A program made the translations under genes and the position numbers. DNA of 64,000 bases from Flavobacterium sediminilitoris (GTDB taxonomy: Bacteria; Bacteroidota; Bacteroidia; Flavobacteriales; Flavobacteriaceae): assembly GCF_023008245.1 (NCBI RefSeq), contig NZ_CP090145.1, forward strand, positions 62,001 to 126,000. The letters run 5' to 3'. Positions 51,136 to 60,770 of the stretch are shown here, in pieces. Numbering within the stretch: the stretch's first letter is position 1; each line of letters opens with the position of its first letter. The notes below the pieces were generated by a model. That model saw nothing but the letters and a program-made list of their open reading frames with translations, was not told where the DNA came from and ran no database searches.

Positions 51136-52468
51136 CCTTATTTATAATTTGGACTTTTAAAAGTGATAAAGCATATACAAAAGCAGGAGCTGCCAATCGC
51201 ATAGCTGCGTGGTTTATTGTTAGTAGCCAAAAGAATAGAAAAGAAAAAAGAAAAATATTTTGTCTATTATTTAAATACAACACCACTGGTGTAATTAATA
51301 AGATAAGTAAAGCAAATAGTCCTAATGAGCCATGTTCTGCAAGCATTCTAGAAATTTCATTATGAGATGCAGCTTCTATTCCTGTAGTTTCTTCCCTATA
51401 TTCTTTATTTTTACCAACACCTACACCAAAAATAGGATTATCTAAAAACATTGTAAACTCGGATTCAATTAATTTTTCTCTTCCTGTTAATTTACTTTCT
51501 TTAACTCTTCCTCTTGCATCTTGATTTGCATATCTTTTATCAATAAGTCCTCCTGTTTGAATTGAACTATAAAACCAAATGCCTATTAAGAAAAAAGAGG
51601 AAAGTAAAAATGATGTTAGTAATTTAAATTTCGCATTTGTTTTTAATGACATAAAAATTATCCCAAAAAATAAGATAACCATAATAAAACCAGTAATTAT
51701 TCCTCCTCTTGAAAAGGTTACTATTCCTCTAAAGGTTATAGTAATTAACAAAATCATGTTTATTATAAAATCGGTTTTATTTTTTTTACTAAAAACGAGT
51801 TTAACAAAAAACAAGAAAATCCCTAATCCTAATATCGTTGAAACTTGATTTGGTCCAAAACCACCAGAGGTTTGAAAATTAGATTCAGTACTTGTAACCA
51901 CATCTCTTATACTTGGTGTATAAAGAAACATATATGACAACATTGCTATTAATGGATAAGCCAATACATCTATAACTGTTTTAACCTGATTAAATGTAAT
52001 TTTTCTCTGGTAACAATATATTGCTGAAACCATTAATGTGATAGGTCCAATAATATTAAATGTAATAGCTTTTCGAATATCAGTATCAAAATTTAGTGTA
52101 AAAAAAGAAATAAGAATTCCTGGTACTAATAATAACCCATACATCCAATAGATTAATCCACTTTTTGAAAAGCTTTTAAAATAAATCCCAATAAAAAGAA
52201 CGCTAATGACTCCATATTTAGCATATTGTTCAAAAAAATTTCCATGAGTCATCCGTAAAAAAACTTCAGCGCCTACTATGTATGCTGCAACAAAAAGAGC
52301 TTCTTCATTTGCATTTTTTCTTAAAATAACATAGCGAAAACCAAAAAATATAATTGCTATTGCATAAATTTTAGATAAGAATGGCATTACATATACTAAG
52401 CCACCTAATACTAAGTGGAATAATACATATTTAAGATAAAGATTTGTTGATTTTTTTTCTAAAGCCAT
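51104..52468 (-). CDS. O-antigen polymerase/ligase family membrane protein
   Basis: A 454-residue inner-membrane protein with about twelve helices and the Wzy_C-type signature. A large periplasmic loop contains RVKESKLTGREKLIESEFTM, then FLDNPIFGVGVGKNKEY and ASHNEISRMLAEHG. The conserved His and the FGVGVG/ H-N-E-x-x-R-x-L-A-E-x-G elements are diagnostic for O-antigen ligases (WaaL) and polymerases (Wzy). Sequence alone does not separate ligation to lipid A-core from polymerisation; one such gene per operon is more typical of Wzy. It overlaps the next gene by 32 bases and the preceding GT gene by ten. Confidence 0.88.
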   Translation of the reverse strand: MALEKKSTNLYLKYVLFHLVLGGLVYVMPFLSKIYAIAIIFFGFRYVILRKNANEEALFVAAYIVGAEVFLRMTHGNFFEQYAKYGVISVLFIGIYFKSFSKSGLIYWMYGLLLVPGILISFFTLNFDTDIRKAITFNIIGPITLMVSAIYCYQRKITFNQVKTVIDVLAYPLIAMLSYMFLYTPSIRDVVTSTESNFQTSGGFGPNQVSTILGLGIFLFFVKLVFSKKNKTDFIINMILLITITFRGIVTFSRGGIITGFIMVILFFGIIFMSLKTNAKFKLLTSFLLSSFFLIGIWFYSSIQTGGLIDKRYANQDARGRVKESKLTGREKLIESEFTMFLDNPIFGVGVGKNKEYREETTGIEAASHNEISRMLAEHGSLGLFALLILLITPVVLYLNNRQNIFLFSFLFFWLLTINHAAMRLAAPAFVYALSLLKVQIINKDEEELTLHRE

Positions 52469-53550
52469 TTTTGGTAATAATTTAACAATTGCTCTACTAC
52501 TTTGACTGCTGTATAATTTTGATGTACAAATGTATTCAAATTAGTAGCCATTTCTTTATTTTTAGACTCAGAATTTGGTAAAGCTTTAAAAAGACTCATT
52601 AAGGCATTATCTTCATTTGGATTAAATAAATAACCATTTACATTAGGTATAATAACTTTAGAACAGAATCCTACAGAGGTACTTAAAACAGTTAAATTTG
52701 CAAAACCATATTCTAATAATGTAACAGGAAACCCTTCATAGGTAGAAGCTAATACTCCGTATTTTGCTTGAGATAAAATGTGACCTACATCTAAACAACT
52801 TCCATATAAATAAACAGAATCTTCAATCTTATTATTTTCTATATAAAGTTTTAATATTTCTGAATATTCATCCCTAAAATCTTTTCCGATAAAATGTAAA
52901 GTCCATCCTTTATTAGATAAATCGCTAGCTAAAAAACTTTTCAATATGTATAAATGATTTTTAGGTGTTTTTAAATTAGCTAAGCAAACAATTCTCTTGT
53001 CTTTTTCACCTTCCAAAAAAGTTTGATTTACTTCATTTTGTTTTGTATTGTAAAAATTAGATAAAAAAGAAATATTTGAAGTTTTTAAATTTTGAATAGC
53101 CCATTTTTCAAGTTCTTCATTAACTACTAAGACACCACTAAAAAATAATGAAAAAAATCGAAGAAACCAATTTGATTCTTTTTGAGACACTCTATTTCCA
53201 AGATGATCATGCCAAATAATTTTAACACTTGGTAATATGAATTTAGTTAAAACTGCAAAAAAATAAGAACTTCCATGTGCATGAATGCAGTTTACATTAT
53301 TGACAATAATATAATTTCTAAATTTAAAAAGTGCTTTTATATCAATACTCTTTCGTTTATTTAAAAAGGTATAATTAACGGATGAGTTTATAGTTCCTTT
53401 CAAATCTCCTTCTTTTCTTGTACACACTAATCCCGAAAAAGAAATTTTATCCGTTAACACATTAGCTATAGTAACAGCCATACGTTCAGCTCCTCCAATA
53501 TCCAAACTATCGATTAATTGAACAACTCGTATATTTTCTTTATTCAGCAA
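52459..53550 (-). CDS. glycosyltransferase family 4
   Basis: A 363-residue GT-B enzyme. N-terminal VVQLIDSLDIGGAERMAVTI is the classic GGAER opening of GT4 proteins, with NCIHAHGSSYFFAVLTKF and VKIIWHDHLGNR in the acceptor half. The donor half has RIVCLANLKTPKNHLYILKS, WTLHFIGKDFRDEYSEIL, VYLYGSCLDVGHILSQAKYG and the E-x7-E-like ASTYEGFPVTLLEYGFANLT. It probably extends the lipid-linked oligosaccharide. Substrates are not predictable. Ten-base overlap with the polymerase gene downstream. Confidence 0.9.
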   Translation of the reverse strand: MLNKENIRVVQLIDSLDIGGAERMAVTIANVLTDKISFSGLVCTRKEGDLKGTINSSVNYTFLNKRKSIDIKALFKFRNYIIVNNVNCIHAHGSSYFFAVLTKFILPSVKIIWHDHLGNRVSQKESNWFLRFFSLFFSGVLVVNEELEKWAIQNLKTSNISFLSNFYNTKQNEVNQTFLEGEKDKRIVCLANLKTPKNHLYILKSFLASDLSNKGWTLHFIGKDFRDEYSEILKLYIENNKIEDSVYLYGSCLDVGHILSQAKYGVLASTYEGFPVTLLEYGFANLTVLSTSVGFCSKVIIPNVNGYLFNPNEDNALMSLFKALPNSESKNKEMATNLNTFVHQNYTAVKVVEQLLNYYQKWL

Positions 53551-53600
53551 GGAATTGAATTTATATTTTTTAACTCTAATTTGTAAAAATAGGTATTTTT

Positions 53601-54728
53601 TTATAGTAATTTTTTAATCTCAATCTCAAATTTATCCATTGTAAATTGACGTGACCATTGCATTCCATTTTTAGATATTTGAAAATATGATAAAGGATTT
53701 CCAATAAGATTCTTTATTTGATTGACATCGTTATCTAAATCTTGATTTAAAATAATACCTCTATTTCCTTTATCTAACATATAAGAAACGCAAGAAACAG
53801 GAGTTGAGATAGGTACACAACCCCAAAACATAGATTCTGCAACTACTTTTGGCCAACCTTCGCTTTTAGACGGTAAAACTAAAAAATGACTATTTTGATA
53901 AGCATCTAAAACGGTTTCTTTTGCTTGATTTCCTTTTAATATAATAATAGAATTTAATCCTTTTTTTAAAATATAAGTTTCAATCTCATTTCTTAATACA
54001 CCTTCTCCGTATAAGTTTAATTTAACATTCTTGCCTAGATTACTTAGTTCTTCAACTATTTGGATTGCATACAAAGGTTGTTTCCCTTTAGATAAAGTAC
54101 CTACATACAGAAACTGTATAACTTTATCTTCTAAGCTCCTTATTTCACATTTTTCATTTTGTACTTCTTCCTCACGATAAGTAGCTGTAAAGAAAGATTT
54201 GATGTTTTTTGTTTGATTTTCCCATTCTCCATACACTAATACTTGCATATTTCTTGTTAGGAAAGTATTACTTAGTATCCATTTCTGCAAACGATAACTC
54301 AAAGGTTGTTTACTCTTTGGATCCCAATTACCTGCATATTTTGCAGTTTTCTTTTTATTTGGAAAAAAAATCTGAACAATTGAACCTAATAAACCAATAT
54401 TCCCTGGACAACGAAGATGAATATGATCTGCCATTTTCATACTCTTTATTAATTTCCAAATTATTATTGGTATTACAAAAAAAGATAACACTACCGATTT
54501 TAAATTTGTCAGATTAAAACTGGGAATTTTTATAAAAGTTATCTTTTTAGCAGCATACTTAGTATATATAGGGTTTAAATCTTCTTTAATTAAAGGAGCT
54601 ACTAAAATAACTTCATCACAGTATTTATTCCAAATATTCATCTCATTTACATAAGGAGAATACCCAAAAAAATCATTGTCTTTTGAGATATGTTGAACGT
54701 GAGTAACAATTAAAAATTTGAATGCCAA
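53601..54728 (-). CDS. glycosyltransferase family 4
   Basis: A 375-residue GT-B enzyme with a membrane-tending helix (LKSVVLSFFVIPIIIWKLI) in the N-terminal half and the acceptor loop HIHLRCPGNIGLLGSIVQIF. The donor domain shows IQFLYVGTLSKGKQPLYAIQ, VKLNLYGEGVLRNEIETYI, IILKGNQAKETVLDAY and the GT4 signature LVLPSKSEGWPKVVAESMFW followed by GCVPISTPV. A cysteine replaces the usual glycine-rich loop but the E-x7-E residues are present. One transfer step of the repeat unit is the likely role. Confidence 0.9.
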   Translation of the reverse strand: MAFKFLIVTHVQHISKDNDFFGYSPYVNEMNIWNKYCDEVILVAPLIKEDLNPIYTKYAAKKITFIKIPSFNLTNLKSVVLSFFVIPIIIWKLIKSMKMADHIHLRCPGNIGLLGSIVQIFFPNKKKTAKYAGNWDPKSKQPLSYRLQKWILSNTFLTRNMQVLVYGEWENQTKNIKSFFTATYREEEVQNEKCEIRSLEDKVIQFLYVGTLSKGKQPLYAIQIVEELSNLGKNVKLNLYGEGVLRNEIETYILKKGLNSIIILKGNQAKETVLDAYQNSHFLVLPSKSEGWPKVVAESMFWGCVPISTPVSCVSYMLDKGNRGIILNQDLDNDVNQIKNLIGNPLSYFQISKNGMQWSRQFTMDKFEIEIKKLL

Positions 54729-54739
54729 AATTATCTTTA

Positions 54740-55579
54740 TTAGTTTTTTAGTTTAGCCACCACATAAAGTGTAGGTCCATTATATTTGCCTAATAAAGAT
54801 TTGAAAAACATTTTATAGAAATTTAAATCTTTATAGTTAAAATATGGCATTTTTTTCTCTCTTAAATTAACTATTTCAAAACCAAAATTATTCAATACAT
54901 TTTTTACGGAATTCTTAGTAAAAAAATTCAAATGTATAGGAGGTCCACTTTGATGTATAGCATCTCCCGGATTTGAATAATTTTTTATTTTATCAAAATT
55001 AGGAACAGAAAAAACGAAAAGACCTTCTGGTTTTAGTCGTTCTTTAGTCAATTGAAAAAATAGGTTTAAATCTTGCAAATGTTCTAAAACTTCCCACATC
55101 ATAATTACATCGAATTTTTGTTCAAGCGTTTTCATTTTTGAAAAATCTCCATTGACAGAATTTACTCCTAAAGACAAAGCTCGCTCATGTGTTTTTTTAT
55201 CTAATTCTAAACCTGTATAAGTCACAGAACTAAATTTCTTTAAAAACATTCCTATTAAACCAATACCAGATCCTATTTCTAATATATTTTGAGGTGTATT
55301 AGAAATAATTCTATTGATAATCCTTTTTCGATTATAGCCTATCTCAATTAAATTATCTTTTAATTTATTATATTCTTCAATTGTATGTTTATTGTATTTT
55401 AAATCTTCTTTAGAATTATAAAGTCGGTCATACGTTGCAATAAACTCATCTTCCGTAAAAATTGTTTTAGAAAACACGAATTCGCAAGACCTACATTTTA
55501 CAAGATCAAACTTTATATTTACAGCGTCTATTTTGCTATTGCACACTTTACAAGTTGTAAATTCATTTCCCATTTTCAT
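54740..55579 (-). CDS. zinc-ribbon SAM-dependent methyltransferase (glycan locus)
   Basis: A 279-residue protein. An N-terminal zinc ribbon has Cys10-x2-Cys13 and Cys29-x2-Cys32. A class I methyltransferase domain follows: motif I ILEIGSGIGLIGMFL near residue 94, an acidic residue in YTGLELDKK, and FDVIMMWEVLEHLQDL near 155. The Met-trp-glu-val-leu-glu-his run is the common sugar or lipid methyltransferase pattern (Methyltransf_11/23). It probably methylates a sugar of the surface glycan. It overlaps the previous gene by 17 bases; a start at the third codon (MGNEF) is possible. Confidence 0.87.
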   Translation of the reverse strand: MKMGNEFTTCKVCNSKIDAVNIKFDLVKCRSCEFVFSKTIFTEDEFIATYDRLYNSKEDLKYNKHTIEEYNKLKDNLIEIGYNRKRIINRIISNTPQNILEIGSGIGLIGMFLKKFSSVTYTGLELDKKTHERALSLGVNSVNGDFSKMKTLEQKFDVIMMWEVLEHLQDLNLFFQLTKERLKPEGLFVFSVPNFDKIKNYSNPGDAIHQSGPPIHLNFFTKNSVKNVLNNFGFEIVNLREKKMPYFNYKDLNFYKMFFKSLLGKYNGPTLYVVAKLKN

Positions 55580-56354
55580 AATTCATAAAATTTGAATAAT
55601 TAATTATATTTATATCTGATTGATATGCTTTAAGTAAAAAATCTTTTACAATTATTTTATTATTTTCTCCTTTAATGCTCTTTCCTATATTTGCCTTTTT
55701 ATTAAAATATACATCTCCACCTTCACCCATATCTAATCCAAAAACTTCAATAGGTATATTATTAAAATGACTTAAAACACATCCTATTAAAACGCAATTA
55801 AATCCTGAATTAATACTTTTATATTGGAAATCAAATTTAGATTTTAAATACGTTTTCAAAGACTTGTCCAAAGTTTTAGAGTTTTCATTGTACTCAAAAT
55901 CAGTAATCAAGATTTCTTTTTTTATTCTGGATTTCTTTAATAAATACCTAAATACCTTTTGAAATGAAGTATTATTTATTTTAGAATTGTTATTAACTAT
56001 CCAAAAAACAGTTCCTTTCCAAAATTGATATCCTGGAAATGACTTTAAATAAATTGTTAAATAATACGGATCGTGTATGATATATATAAAACTTTGTTTT
56101 TTAACTAATTGAAGCGAGCTATTTGTACATATATACAACGCATCATCTTCCAGCTTTATTTTATTTGATGATGGTCCACTAGCTACAACAACTATTTTTT
56201 TATAATGCGTAACATCAAAATAATCTGAAAGTTTATCAATATCATTAATTTCAGAAATATCTGTTGGTATATTTCTAACAGAATCATTGTAAGGTTTGAT
56301 TAACTGAAAGAAATAGTTATAATTTCGTTTTTTAAATATTGATTTGAAATTCAT
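55563..56354 (-). CDS. GT42/DUF115-like protein, candidate sialyltransferase
   Basis: A 263-residue soluble protein that I place near the DUF115/GT42 fold on local sequence. VVVASGPSSNKIKLEDDALY (S-G-P-S-S at 59-63) followed by ICTNSS (75-80) resembles the GPSL...Rcn nucleotide region of Campylobacter Cst-type sialyltransferases. SINSGFNCVLIGCVLSHFNN (Ser-Gly at 183-184) and VFGLDMGEGGDVYF (206-217) match the TSG...GID part. In Cst enzymes a catalytic histidine follows in the C-terminal lid, and I cannot find an equivalent. The setting in a CMP-sialic-type acid operon supports such a role. The alternative is another DUF115-type glycosyltransferase. Confidence 0.5.
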   Translation of the reverse strand: MNFKSIFKKRNYNYFFQLIKPYNDSVRNIPTDISEINDIDKLSDYFDVTHYKKIVVVASGPSSNKIKLEDDALYICTNSSLQLVKKQSFIYIIHDPYYLTIYLKSFPGYQFWKGTVFWIVNNNSKINNTSFQKVFRYLLKKSRIKKEILITDFEYNENSKTLDKSLKTYLKSKFDFQYKSINSGFNCVLIGCVLSHFNNIPIEVFGLDMGEGGDVYFNKKANIGKSIKGENNKIIVKDFLLKAYQSDINIINYSNFMNYENGK

Positions 56355-57506
56355 TTATTGAGATAAAAGATTGAGGTAAAAATTAATATTTCTATTTGCA
56401 ATATTATCTAAATTATAGTTCTTAGTTATTGTTTCTAGTGCTTTTTCTTCAATATTTTTTAAAGATTCTGGATTATCCAACATCCAAAGAACTTCATTTG
56501 CGATTGATTTGATATCATAAGGATCGCATAACAGTCCGTTAACATATTGATTTATAACTTCTACTCCTGGTCCATATTTAGAAAAAATAACTCCTTTTTT
56601 CATTGCCATTGCTTCAATAACAACAAGCCCCTGAGTTTCCATGTAAGAAGGGAAAACACAAATTTTTGAAGAAGCATATCTATTTACTAATTCTTCAATA
56701 GGTATTTCTCCTTTAAAAATTACATTTTTTTTTGCCAATCCAATCTGCGGTATAATTTCTTCTAGTAAAAATCTCATATAAGACCTACTTTCCTTGAAAG
56801 AATCTTTACCATAAATATGCAATTCCATACTAGGATATTTTTCTAGGATTAGAGGCATAGCAAGAATTAAATTTTTTATTCCTTTCTTTTCACAAAGTCG
56901 CCCTGCAAATAAAATGACATTTTCATTAATAACCACATCCCTTTTAGGCGTAAACAATTTAAAATTCACGGTTGAAGGTATAACTTCAATTGGTTTATTA
57001 TGATAACTTAAAAAAAAATTCGTGTGTTTTTTTACATAATTTGAAACTGCTATAAACCCATTTGATTTTTTAAAGGATCTTTTTTCTTGAAATCCTTTCC
57101 AAATATTTATTTTCCTATTTTCTGATTCAGCAAAAAAATGATGTCCGCCATGAAGTCTAATTATATACTTTATATTGGTTCTTTTTTTAATAAAAGCTAG
57201 TCCTAATTCCGCAGATTCTACAATATCTATTGGATGTTCGTTGTGAATTTCTTTAAGTTTATTATTTATTTTTAGAGCATTGAGAAACCATGAAATCCCT
57301 CTTATTTTACTCCTTTTTAAATGAATAATGGTAATTCCTTCAATTATTTTAACTGATTCTTTTTTATTAAACTCGATCAAAGTTACTTTAAATCCTCTAT
57401 TTACTAAGTCTGGCAAATAACTTTTGGTAAAGCTACCAATTCCTCCATGAGAAAATCCTTCTTTTGGATAAGCATAAGGTGGTATAAAGCAAATATGTTT
57501 TAACAT
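56355..57506 (-). CDS. glycosyltransferase family 4
   Basis: A 383-residue GT-B enzyme. It begins ICFIPPYAYPKEGFSHGGIG, the usual GT4 opening with a Gly-Gly loop, and IKYIIRLHGGHHFFAESENR in the acceptor region. The donor domain has VILFAGRLCEKKGIKNLILA, MELHIYGKDSFKESRSYM, VIFKGEIPIEELVNRY, and VFPSYMETQGLVVIEAMAMK followed by KGVIFSKYGPG. All signature residues are in place. It is adjacent to the preceding gene (stop and start one base apart). Specificity unknown. Confidence 0.9.
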   Translation of the reverse strand: MLKHICFIPPYAYPKEGFSHGGIGSFTKSYLPDLVNRGFKVTLIEFNKKESVKIIEGITIIHLKRSKIRGISWFLNALKINNKLKEIHNEHPIDIVESAELGLAFIKKRTNIKYIIRLHGGHHFFAESENRKINIWKGFQEKRSFKKSNGFIAVSNYVKKHTNFFLSYHNKPIEVIPSTVNFKLFTPKRDVVINENVILFAGRLCEKKGIKNLILAMPLILEKYPSMELHIYGKDSFKESRSYMRFLLEEIIPQIGLAKKNVIFKGEIPIEELVNRYASSKICVFPSYMETQGLVVIEAMAMKKGVIFSKYGPGVEVINQYVNGLLCDPYDIKSIANEVLWMLDNPESLKNIEEKALETITKNYNLDNIANRNINFYLNLLSQ

Positions 57507-58882
57507 TATTGTAAATTTAAGGTGCTTCTTATTTTTAATGAAACATTTTTATAATCTGACAGTATAGTTTCTTTCCAATCATTCATTGCCTTGTTATCAA
57601 ATTCTTGATTTAATATATTTTTAAAATCTTTTTTCTCGTTCCACCAAAAAACAGCATTAGGATTTTGCATGCTTCTAAAATGTTGAAACTGATAAATTGT
57701 TTTAACAGACCAACTTTTATCTATTTTATTTATTTGATCATAATTAATAAAAACACAAGGTTTTTGAAACATTGCAAAATCAAAAGCCATTGTAGAACCA
57801 ACGTTTACAACAATATCACAATAAAAAGCTGTTGAGACTAATAACTTCACATCTTCTTTTAGAGGATAAATAGTAGTCCAGCTTTTACTATTGTCAAAAT
57901 TCCATTGAGGAGGAGCTTCTTTTATCAATTCAGGATATTTGTTTATAATTGATTCATATCGTCCTGTAACATCTACAGGACATCTTCTAAATAAGATTTG
58001 ATACTCTTTATCTAAATCATTTTTAATTAATTCATCTGCTAAATCATCTAAATATTTTGGATCATCGGGAGACGTTTTTATATCATCTCCAGAAAAACAA
58101 ATTATCTTTTTTAAAGGATTTAAATCATATTTTTTATAAAACGCTTCTTTAGGAATTATGTTGTCTTTATTTTGGTAGCATTCAAATTGTGGTGTTCCCG
58201 TTACAATTACACTTTTTTGATTAATTTCAGGATAATAGTTTTCTATTTCCTTCTTCATATAATTTGACCAAACTAAATACTTATCAGCTCTTAATGCCAA
58301 GCGAGCTTTTGGTAAATTATCCCAAGAATAAATCACGGTTTTGGTTTTAATATTTAAATCAGTCGCTGCTGCAAAAATAGTAGCACATTGAACACCTCTT
58401 TGATGTGAACAAAAGATTACATCGGGTTTTATCTTATTAAGAATTTGATTTATTTCTCGATAATATTGTGTCTTTCTAATCGTTTTCTGATATTTTTTTT
58501 CAAAAAAAAGAATTTGATTATAACTATTTATAAAAGTAGAAGAATACTCTATCATTTTATAAAAAACCTTGTTTTTTATAGTCTTATGATTTGTTTTCCA
58601 ATTGGATAAAATAGAGCTATTTTGAGTTATTTTAGAATTATTTTTTAATCGCAACAAACAAATTAGCTCTCTAAGAAACTTCTCTTTAATAGTTTCTTTA
58701 TAAACAGGAATTTTATAAACGGAATTTATATCTGTTATTGTAGAAATATTTTTAATAGTAACTTCATCAAAGTTATGAAATAAAACCAAATCGTCTTCCG
58801 AATTTCTAAACACATCTGAATATAGGTAATTACGTATCCCAACTCCATCTGGGAATAAGAGCAATATTTTATTTTTTTGCAT
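57506..58882 (-). CDS. GT-B-like surface-carbohydrate biosynthesis protein
   Basis: A 458-residue protein without membrane segments. I do not recognise a named family but see a two-domain GT-B-like plan. The N-terminal part has LLFPDGVGIRNYLYSDVF, DVIFCSHQRGVQCATIFAA and TVIYSWDNLPKARLALRAD. The C-terminal part has VTGTPQFECYQN, ICFSGDDIKTSPDDPKYLDD and VVNVGSTMAFDFAMFQKPCV. The last resembles the phosphate-binding GSTxxxE region of UDP-sugar epimerases and CDP-glycerol or polysialyl-type transferases. It lies between neuC and a GT4 gene and shares a base with the neuC stop, so a role as a transferase in the same pathway is plausible. Confidence 0.6.
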   Translation of the reverse strand: MQKNKILLLFPDGVGIRNYLYSDVFRNSEDDLVLFHNFDEVTIKNISTITDINSVYKIPVYKETIKEKFLRELICLLRLKNNSKITQNSSILSNWKTNHKTIKNKVFYKMIEYSSTFINSYNQILFFEKKYQKTIRKTQYYREINQILNKIKPDVIFCSHQRGVQCATIFAAATDLNIKTKTVIYSWDNLPKARLALRADKYLVWSNYMKKEIENYYPEINQKSVIVTGTPQFECYQNKDNIIPKEAFYKKYDLNPLKKIICFSGDDIKTSPDDPKYLDDLADELIKNDLDKEYQILFRRCPVDVTGRYESIINKYPELIKEAPPQWNFDNSKSWTTIYPLKEDVKLLVSTAFYCDIVVNVGSTMAFDFAMFQKPCVFINYDQINKIDKSWSVKTIYQFQHFRSMQNPNAVFWWNEKKDFKNILNQEFDNKAMNDWKETILSDYKNVSLKIRSTLNLQ

Positions 58883-60012
58883 TATATATCTCTAAACTGT
58901 TTTTGATGATTTAACATCCATATATTTTCTTTTATAAGTGACTTTAAAAATAGTTGAGCACTATTCCCTTTTCCAAAATCTCCTCTTGTTTTATTAACCG
59001 AATGAGTGTCTATTTTTTTTAAAGCATCTGAAATACTTTCTTTAGAATAATTTGTATGGATGATATCTGCGTGAATGGCTCTATTTTGTTGACGTGTTCC
59101 AATATTAATAATTGGTAAACCATAATATGGAGCTTCCCTTATTCCTGCACTACTATTTCCTATAATGAATTGTGCATTTTTTAATAATGTTAAAAAATAC
59201 TCAAAACGTAAAGATGGAAAAATTCTAAACCTTGAATTTTCCTTTAATTTTTCATATGCCTTTAAAATAGCTTTACTTCCTAAATCATTATTAGGAAAAA
59301 CAACGATATAGTTATGAATATCTTCTAATAAAGATTCTACAAAATTTGTAGCATATTCTTCCATTTGTTTTACTTCAGTTGTAACTGGATGAAACATTAC
59401 TACTCCATATTCTTTATAAGGAATTTCATAATACTTTTTAACATCATTCAAGTTAGGCAAATTTGCTGAAAACATAATATCAACATCTGGAGATCCTATA
59501 ACAAAAATAGAATCTTTTATTTCTCCCATTTGAATAAGTCGTTTTTTTGCTTGATTATTTGAAACAAAATGTACATGACTCATTTTACTTGTAGAATGTC
59601 GAATTAACTCATCAATTGTTCCTGAGACTTCACCTCCTTCGATATGTGCCACTAAAATATTATTTAAACTTCCTACAATTGCTCCTGCTAATGCTTCCAC
59701 TCTGTCTCCATGAATAACAATCATATCTGGGTTACATTCCTTTACATAAGTAGATAAGCCTTCAATAGTTTTAGCTAATGTCAAATCCATTGTAGCTTCA
59801 TGGGTATGATTTTCAAATGTGTATATATTTGTAAATCCACAACGTTCTACTTCTAAAAAAGTATAACCGTATTCTTTTTGCAAGTGCATTCCTGTAACAA
59901 AAACAAAAGGTTCAAAATTTGAATGTTCTTCCAAAATTTGAAGTAATGATTTTATTTTTCCAAAATCAGCTCGAGTTCCTGTAAGGAATAATATTTTTTT
60001 TATTATTGGCAA
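58882..60012 (-). CDS. neuC: UDP-N-acetylglucosamine 2-epimerase (hydrolysing)
   Basis: A 376-residue GT-B-fold enzyme that hydrolyses and epimerises UDP-GlcNAc (or a modified form) to the ManNAc-type sugar, first step of sialic or legionaminic acid synthesis. Motifs: FLTGTRADFGKIKSLLQIL, MIVIHGDRVEALAGAIVGS, VAHIEGGEVSGTIDELIRHS, KMSHVHFVSN and FIIGNSSAGIREAPYYGLP with NIGTRQQNR. The TGTRADFGK opening and EGGE are typical of the hydrolysing NeuC/LegG-type enzymes, not the non-hydrolysing WecB. It is in one operon with neuB and neuA. The exact final sugar cannot be fixed from sequence. Confidence 0.93.
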   Translation of the reverse strand: MPIIKKILFLTGTRADFGKIKSLLQILEEHSNFEPFVFVTGMHLQKEYGYTFLEVERCGFTNIYTFENHTHEATMDLTLAKTIEGLSTYVKECNPDMIVIHGDRVEALAGAIVGSLNNILVAHIEGGEVSGTIDELIRHSTSKMSHVHFVSNNQAKKRLIQMGEIKDSIFVIGSPDVDIMFSANLPNLNDVKKYYEIPYKEYGVVMFHPVTTEVKQMEEYATNFVESLLEDIHNYIVVFPNNDLGSKAILKAYEKLKENSRFRIFPSLRFEYFLTLLKNAQFIIGNSSAGIREAPYYGLPIINIGTRQQNRAIHADIIHTNYSKESISDALKKIDTHSVNKTRGDFGKGNSAQLFLKSLIKENIWMLNHQKQFRDI

Positions 60013-60047
60013 ACCTTATTAAAAGTTAGTTAGAGAAATTAACATTT

Positions 60048-60770
60048 TTACATTGATGAGGTATATTTATACTTATTTGTTGAAATAATTGCAACGCTCT
60101 TTTTACCTTCATAGACAGATATGTGAACAGGAATCTTCTTCTCTTTAAATAATTCTAACAAATCAACCGTCGTTTCTTTTTCTCCCTTTCTATCATAATC
60201 ATCCATTATGATAATAAATTCATCTCTAACATCAAAGTTTTTCACCATTTTCACTATATCGTATCTTGAATATTTAATACTTCCAAAAGGCCCGTCTACA
60301 ATATATAAATCGAATTTCTGATTACAATATTTTTCAATATTTGAATAGGAATTTACATTAAATCCTTTTATATTATTTTGAGTAACTTCACAAATATCTA
60401 CCTTTGAATTTTCTGACAGATTAAATCGTTCAAGAAATATTTTTTTCCATTCTAGACTTTGTTCAATTATGAGATGTTGTGTTTCTTTTAATTCATTCTC
60501 AATATATTTAGAAATAAACTTGCTCGATTCCCCCAAACCAAATTCAATTATACTATTTGGTTTATACTCTTTTAAAATTCTATTTAGCAGGTAAAAAAAA
60601 GTATAATTCCCAGCCCATCTCCCAACATTTAAATTTAATTTTTCAATAAAATCTATACCTCTAATACTGTCATGATAATAATGCGCCCATTCAATTTCTT
60701 TACTTATTAAAAGGGATTCATTATTCTTAACAAATAACTTTTTGATTTTTTTTATTAATTTCCTAATCAT
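60048..60770 (-). CDS. Rossmann-fold SAM-dependent methyltransferase-like protein
   Basis: A 240-residue protein starting with a basic coil. It shows a class I methyltransferase-like motif I ([14 protein letters not shown] near residue 75), a following [20 protein letters not shown] strand-helix unit, and [20 protein letters not shown] near 152, where the VDGP loop is typical of Methyltransf_24-type proteins. [20 protein letters not shown] follows. The motif I acidic end residue is less clear than in good methyltransferases. It sits between neuB and neuC and overlaps the neuB stop by eight bases, so it probably modifies the nonulosonic acid or its precursor. Function is inferred. Confidence 0.6.
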   Translation of the reverse strand: MIRKLIKKIKKLFVKNNESLLISKEIEWAHYYHDSIRGIDFIEKLNLNVGRWAGNYTFFYLLNRILKEYKPNSIIEFGLGESSKFISKYIENELKETQHLIIEQSLEWKKIFLERFNLSENSKVDICEVTQNNIKGFNVNSYSNIEKYCNQKFDLYIVDGPFGSIKYSRYDIVKMVKNFDVRDEFIIIMDDYDRKGEKETTVDLLELFKEKKIPVHISVYEGKKSVAIISTNKYKYTSSM

